Of a stretch of DNA of 64,000 nt, positions 61,783-64,000 are shown piece after piece (the first letter of the stretch is position 1; each line of letters starts with the position of its first letter). The stretch is from Kyrpidia tusciae DSM 2912 (GTDB taxonomy: Bacteria; Bacillota; Bacilli; Kyrpidiales; Kyrpidiaceae). The stretch spans positions 2,170,001 to 2,234,000 of the forward strand of contig NC_014098.1 in the NCBI RefSeq assembly GCF_000092905.1. Reading direction: 5' to 3'. The notes beneath the pieces are model-generated. The model was given only the letters and a program-made list of their open reading frames with translations. It did not search any database and was not told the DNA's origin. Position numbers and translations under genes: made by a program.

Positions 61783-63489
61783 ATGCAACTTCCGGGTGTT
61801 ACGGTGGAAGTTCACAAGCTGGAAGCGGCACCACTGGTGGCCTACTTGTGTCGAGAACTTCGTGTGGCGGAGATCATCGATGCCCACGTGACGTGGGACC
61901 GCCATCGGACCGAGGTGAGCCCCGGCACCGCCATCACGGCTCTCTTGGTCAATCTTCTCGTACGCCGAGAACCGTTGTACCGGATCGAGTGGTTCTTCCG
62001 GGACATGGATGTGGAGGCCTTGTTCGGAAACGGAATTGAGGCCGGCCACTTCAATGACGACCGGCTGGCACGGGCCTTGGACAAGTTCGCCGACGCCGAT
62101 CCTTGGCGCATTTATCACGAGATTGCCTTGGGATCTCCGGATGCCTGCTCCCTCGTTCTGGATGTCATTCGGTTGGACACCACCTCCTTTTCCGTCCAAG
62201 GCAGCTACGATCCCGCCGACTTCGAGGATGCGCCTTTTCGGATCACCCGAGGGTACAGCAAGGACCGGCGTCCGGACCTCAAGCAGTTTTTGTTGGGGCT
62301 GGGGAGTTACGGCGGTCTTCCCTTATTCGCGGATGTGATGAGCGGAAATCAGAGCGACAAGACGTGGTACGGGCCATGGACAGAGCGCATCACGGAACTG
62401 TTGTCGCCAGAGGTCTGGAACACCCTGATCGTCGTGGCCGATTCGGCCTTTGTCACCGAGGAAAACCTGAACACCTACGAGAAGCGGTGGTTTATTAGCC
62501 GCATGCCGGAAACGTATCGTCTGTGTGAGGCGCTCAAGGACCGGGCATTTGCCGATGAGAGTCGGTGGATCGATGTCGGCTCGGTGGTTCAGGAGGGAAA
62601 AGAGGCGGCGAGGTACCGGATTCAGGGGTTCGAAGACGAGTTGTACGGGAGGACCTATCGGTTTGTGGTGGTGGAGTCCTCGGCGCTCGACCAGCGCAAA
62701 GCCAAGCGACTGGAAAAACTTGTGGCGGAGGAGGCTCAGGCGATTGAGAAGGCGGTGGCCCAGCAGGAGCGGCTGAGCTACCACTGCGAAGCCGACGCCA
62801 AGGTGGCTTTGGAAGATTGGCGGCGGCGTCATAATCGCTGGGAATTTCATCGCGTAACAGGCCAGGTCGTTCAGGAAACGGCCGTGAAACGGCGGGTGGG
62901 ACGCCCGCGAAAACACAATCCCGACTCAGGGAACGTAGAGGTTATCCGGTGGCGAGTGACCTTCACGGTGGAACCCGACACGAAGGCCATGGAGCAGAGA
63001 CGGCGACGGGACAGTACATTTGTCCTAATCAGTAACGTCCCGCGGACGCGTCGGGCCGACGATGCCGATCTGCTGCGGGATTACAAAGGCCAGATTGAGG
63101 TGGAGAACCTGTTTCGGGCCCTGAAACAGCCCTATTTTGTGCACGGAATTTTCGTCAAGACCCCCAAACGCGTGTTGGCCTTAGCTTACGTCTTCCTGTT
63201 GGGGCTGCTGGTGTACGCGATCATTCAACACCGGGTGCGCCAAGGGATGCGGGAGGATCAACAAACGGCACTGGCGATCGCGGGTGCGAAGTTTCGCTCT
63301 CCGACCACCCGAACGTTACTGAAAGAGTTTGACGGGTTAACCCACGTGATCGTGCGTCTGCCGGATGGGACGGTCACCCATCATCTTCAGGGACTCACCG
63401 AGACAGGGATCCAGATTCTTCGGTGGATTCGGATCCGAACGGATAACTTCTTGATGGGAGTTTCATTGCCACCGGCGGAAAGTGGGTAA
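61783..63489 (+). CDS. IS1634-family transposase
   Basis: A 568-residue DDE transposase. It opens MQLPGVTVEVHKLEAAPLVA and has an N-terminal DUF4277-type region, the first Asp in VIRLDTTSFSVQGSY, the second in LIVVADSAFVTEENL and the Glu in KGQIEVENLFRALKQP, the family layout. A GAGGGGAGA ribosome site precedes the ATG. It appears intact. I could not delimit terminal inverted repeats by eye; the element probably spans about 61670-63590. Confidence 0.88.
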   Translation: MQLPGVTVEVHKLEAAPLVAYLCRELRVAEIIDAHVTWDRHRTEVSPGTAITALLVNLLVRREPLYRIEWFFRDMDVEALFGNGIEAGHFNDDRLARALDKFADADPWRIYHEIALGSPDACSLVLDVIRLDTTSFSVQGSYDPADFEDAPFRITRGYSKDRRPDLKQFLLGLGSYGGLPLFADVMSGNQSDKTWYGPWTERITELLSPEVWNTLIVVADSAFVTEENLNTYEKRWFISRMPETYRLCEALKDRAFADESRWIDVGSVVQEGKEAARYRIQGFEDELYGRTYRFVVVESSALDQRKAKRLEKLVAEEAQAIEKAVAQQERLSYHCEADAKVALEDWRRRHNRWEFHRVTGQVVQETAVKRRVGRPRKHNPDSGNVEVIRWRVTFTVEPDTKAMEQRRRRDSTFVLISNVPRTRRADDADLLRDYKGQIEVENLFRALKQPYFVHGIFVKTPKRVLALAYVFLLGLLVYAIIQHRVRQGMREDQQTALAIAGAKFRSPTTRTLLKEFDGLTHVIVRLPDGTVTHHLQGLTETGIQILRWIRIRTDNFLMGVSLPPAESG

Positions 63490-63761
63490 TCGACCTCTCG
63501 GCGGGGGGATCTTCGACATCATGCGACAACTGAATCCTCAGAGAAGTCCTTGTTTGTGGATATAACGTCGAACTTTGTCGAAATAGGCAGATGAATTTCA
63601 TGTTTCCACATTCTTCGATATGCGAAAAATGGGCTGGATCTTGCGAATCCACTCAAGAACTGCGAAACTGTCAAGGGGAGCCATCGCTGCGTAACCTCCT
63701 ACTAGTAGATCGTTTCCGAAAAACTGTGCACCGCATAATTCGACATGCTTGAAAGGTTTTG
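63490..63761. other. Intergenic stretch between two transposase genes
   Basis: It holds the right flank of the IS1634-type element and the 3' flank of the IS630 gene. A short minus-strand frame (63598-63795) overlaps the IS630 3' end and shows no recognisable family, so I do not call it. Confidence 0.4.
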
Positions 63762-64000
63762 TCACTCTCTGACCATTTGAAGCCCATAGCGCCATCGGAA
63801 TGGAACGGGGTGCTTGTTGAGTTCGTCCAAGTACTGTTCAATCCGTTCCCGCAGTTCCTCCTTCGAGTTCACCCGGATGTGCCGCAGAACAGTCCGGCTC
63901 ATTTTGGCGAAAAAAGATTCGATGATGTTGAGCCAAGAACCGTGTTTCGGTGTGAACACAAATGTAAAACGGCCCGGCACGCTTTCCAAATAGCTTCGGG
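63762..64000 (-). CDS. IS630-family transposase, 5' end beyond window
   Basis: The frame is open from the window edge to a stop at 63762. It shows the DDE C-terminus of IS630/Tc1-like transposases: RFTFVFTPKHGSWLNIIESF with the catalytic Glu, followed by FFAKMSRTVLRHIRV and a helical tail ending in WRYGLQMVRE. Only about 80 residues lie inside the window. Confidence 0.85.
   Translation of the reverse strand, partial: RSYLESVPGRFTFVFTPKHGSWLNIIESFFAKMSRTVLRHIRVNSKEELRERIEQYLDELNKHPVPFRWRYGLQMVRE

Noticed and set aside
61614-63610. Terminal inverted repeats of the IS1634-type element
   Set aside because: Flanks of the transposase gene share only short TTGTCGAA-like patches; no convincing inverted repeat could be aligned by eye.

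Overview
The window reads as a chromosome segment of a high-GC, spore-forming, motile member of the Bacillota, most like Alicyclobacillaceae and probably near Kyrpidia. That is inference from gene content: a Tlp-type small acid-soluble spore protein, hisZ with short-form hisG, an ftsEX/ctpB/minJ-like/motAB neighbourhood, SLH-domain surface proteins, sigma-A-like promoters and strong AGGAGG ribosome sites. Most genes lie on the minus strand. No rRNA, tRNA or CRISPR array was seen.

Layout: (1) 1-1775, two tandem Gfo/Idh/MocA oxidoreductases, the first cut by the window edge. (2) 1865-6250, a divergent unit with an HMG-CoA-lyase-type enzyme on one side and a class III CoA-transferase, MFS transporter and GntR/FCD regulator on the other, sharing a promoter region with a perfect palindromic operator; probably catabolism of a branched organic acid through CoA activation and cleavage. 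(3) 6280-12949, the histidine operon hisZ-G-D-B-H-A-F-IE. (4) 13256-15804, a flavin reductase, an M23/LysM/G5 peptidase and a small membrane protein that follows uvrA. (5) 15825-20747, uvrB-uvrA, with tlp divergent at 20927. (6) 21234-27737, a ribonuclease Z remnant, motB, motA, a MinJ-like PDZ membrane protein, an S41 peptidase, ftsX and ftsE. (7) 28416-33155, a urease operon in which the beta and alpha subunits are one fused gene and ureE is absent. (8) 33529-37405, a potassium-type channel, an acyl-CoA synthetase remnant, an SLH/YcdB-type surface protein and a 35-residue membrane microprotein. (9) 37502-45728, carA-carB-argF-argG-argH with ArgR-box candidates over two promoters. (10) 45943-55160, an accessory region with a VapBC-like pair, several gene remnants, secreted and lipoprotein genes of unknown function, a Phd-type antitoxin, an IS3 fragment that truncates a DUF6431 gene, a striking two-stem hairpin and a GmrSD-type restriction protein. 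(11) 55174-64000, a 2077-residue SLH-anchored surface protein with a PHP/CehA-like domain, an IS1634-type transposase and a partial IS630 transposase.

The core pathways (His, Arg/carbamoyl phosphate, nucleotide excision repair, urease, division/motility) are intact and organised in tightly coupled operons with four-base overlaps. The points of most interest are the fused UreB-UreC, the minJ-like/motAB linkage, the ArgR and GntR operator architecture, the large surface phosphoesterase-like protein, and the defence-like region around the GmrSD homologue and its neighbouring hairpin. Start sites were chosen from ribosome sites and family length, and often differ from the longest possible reading frame.
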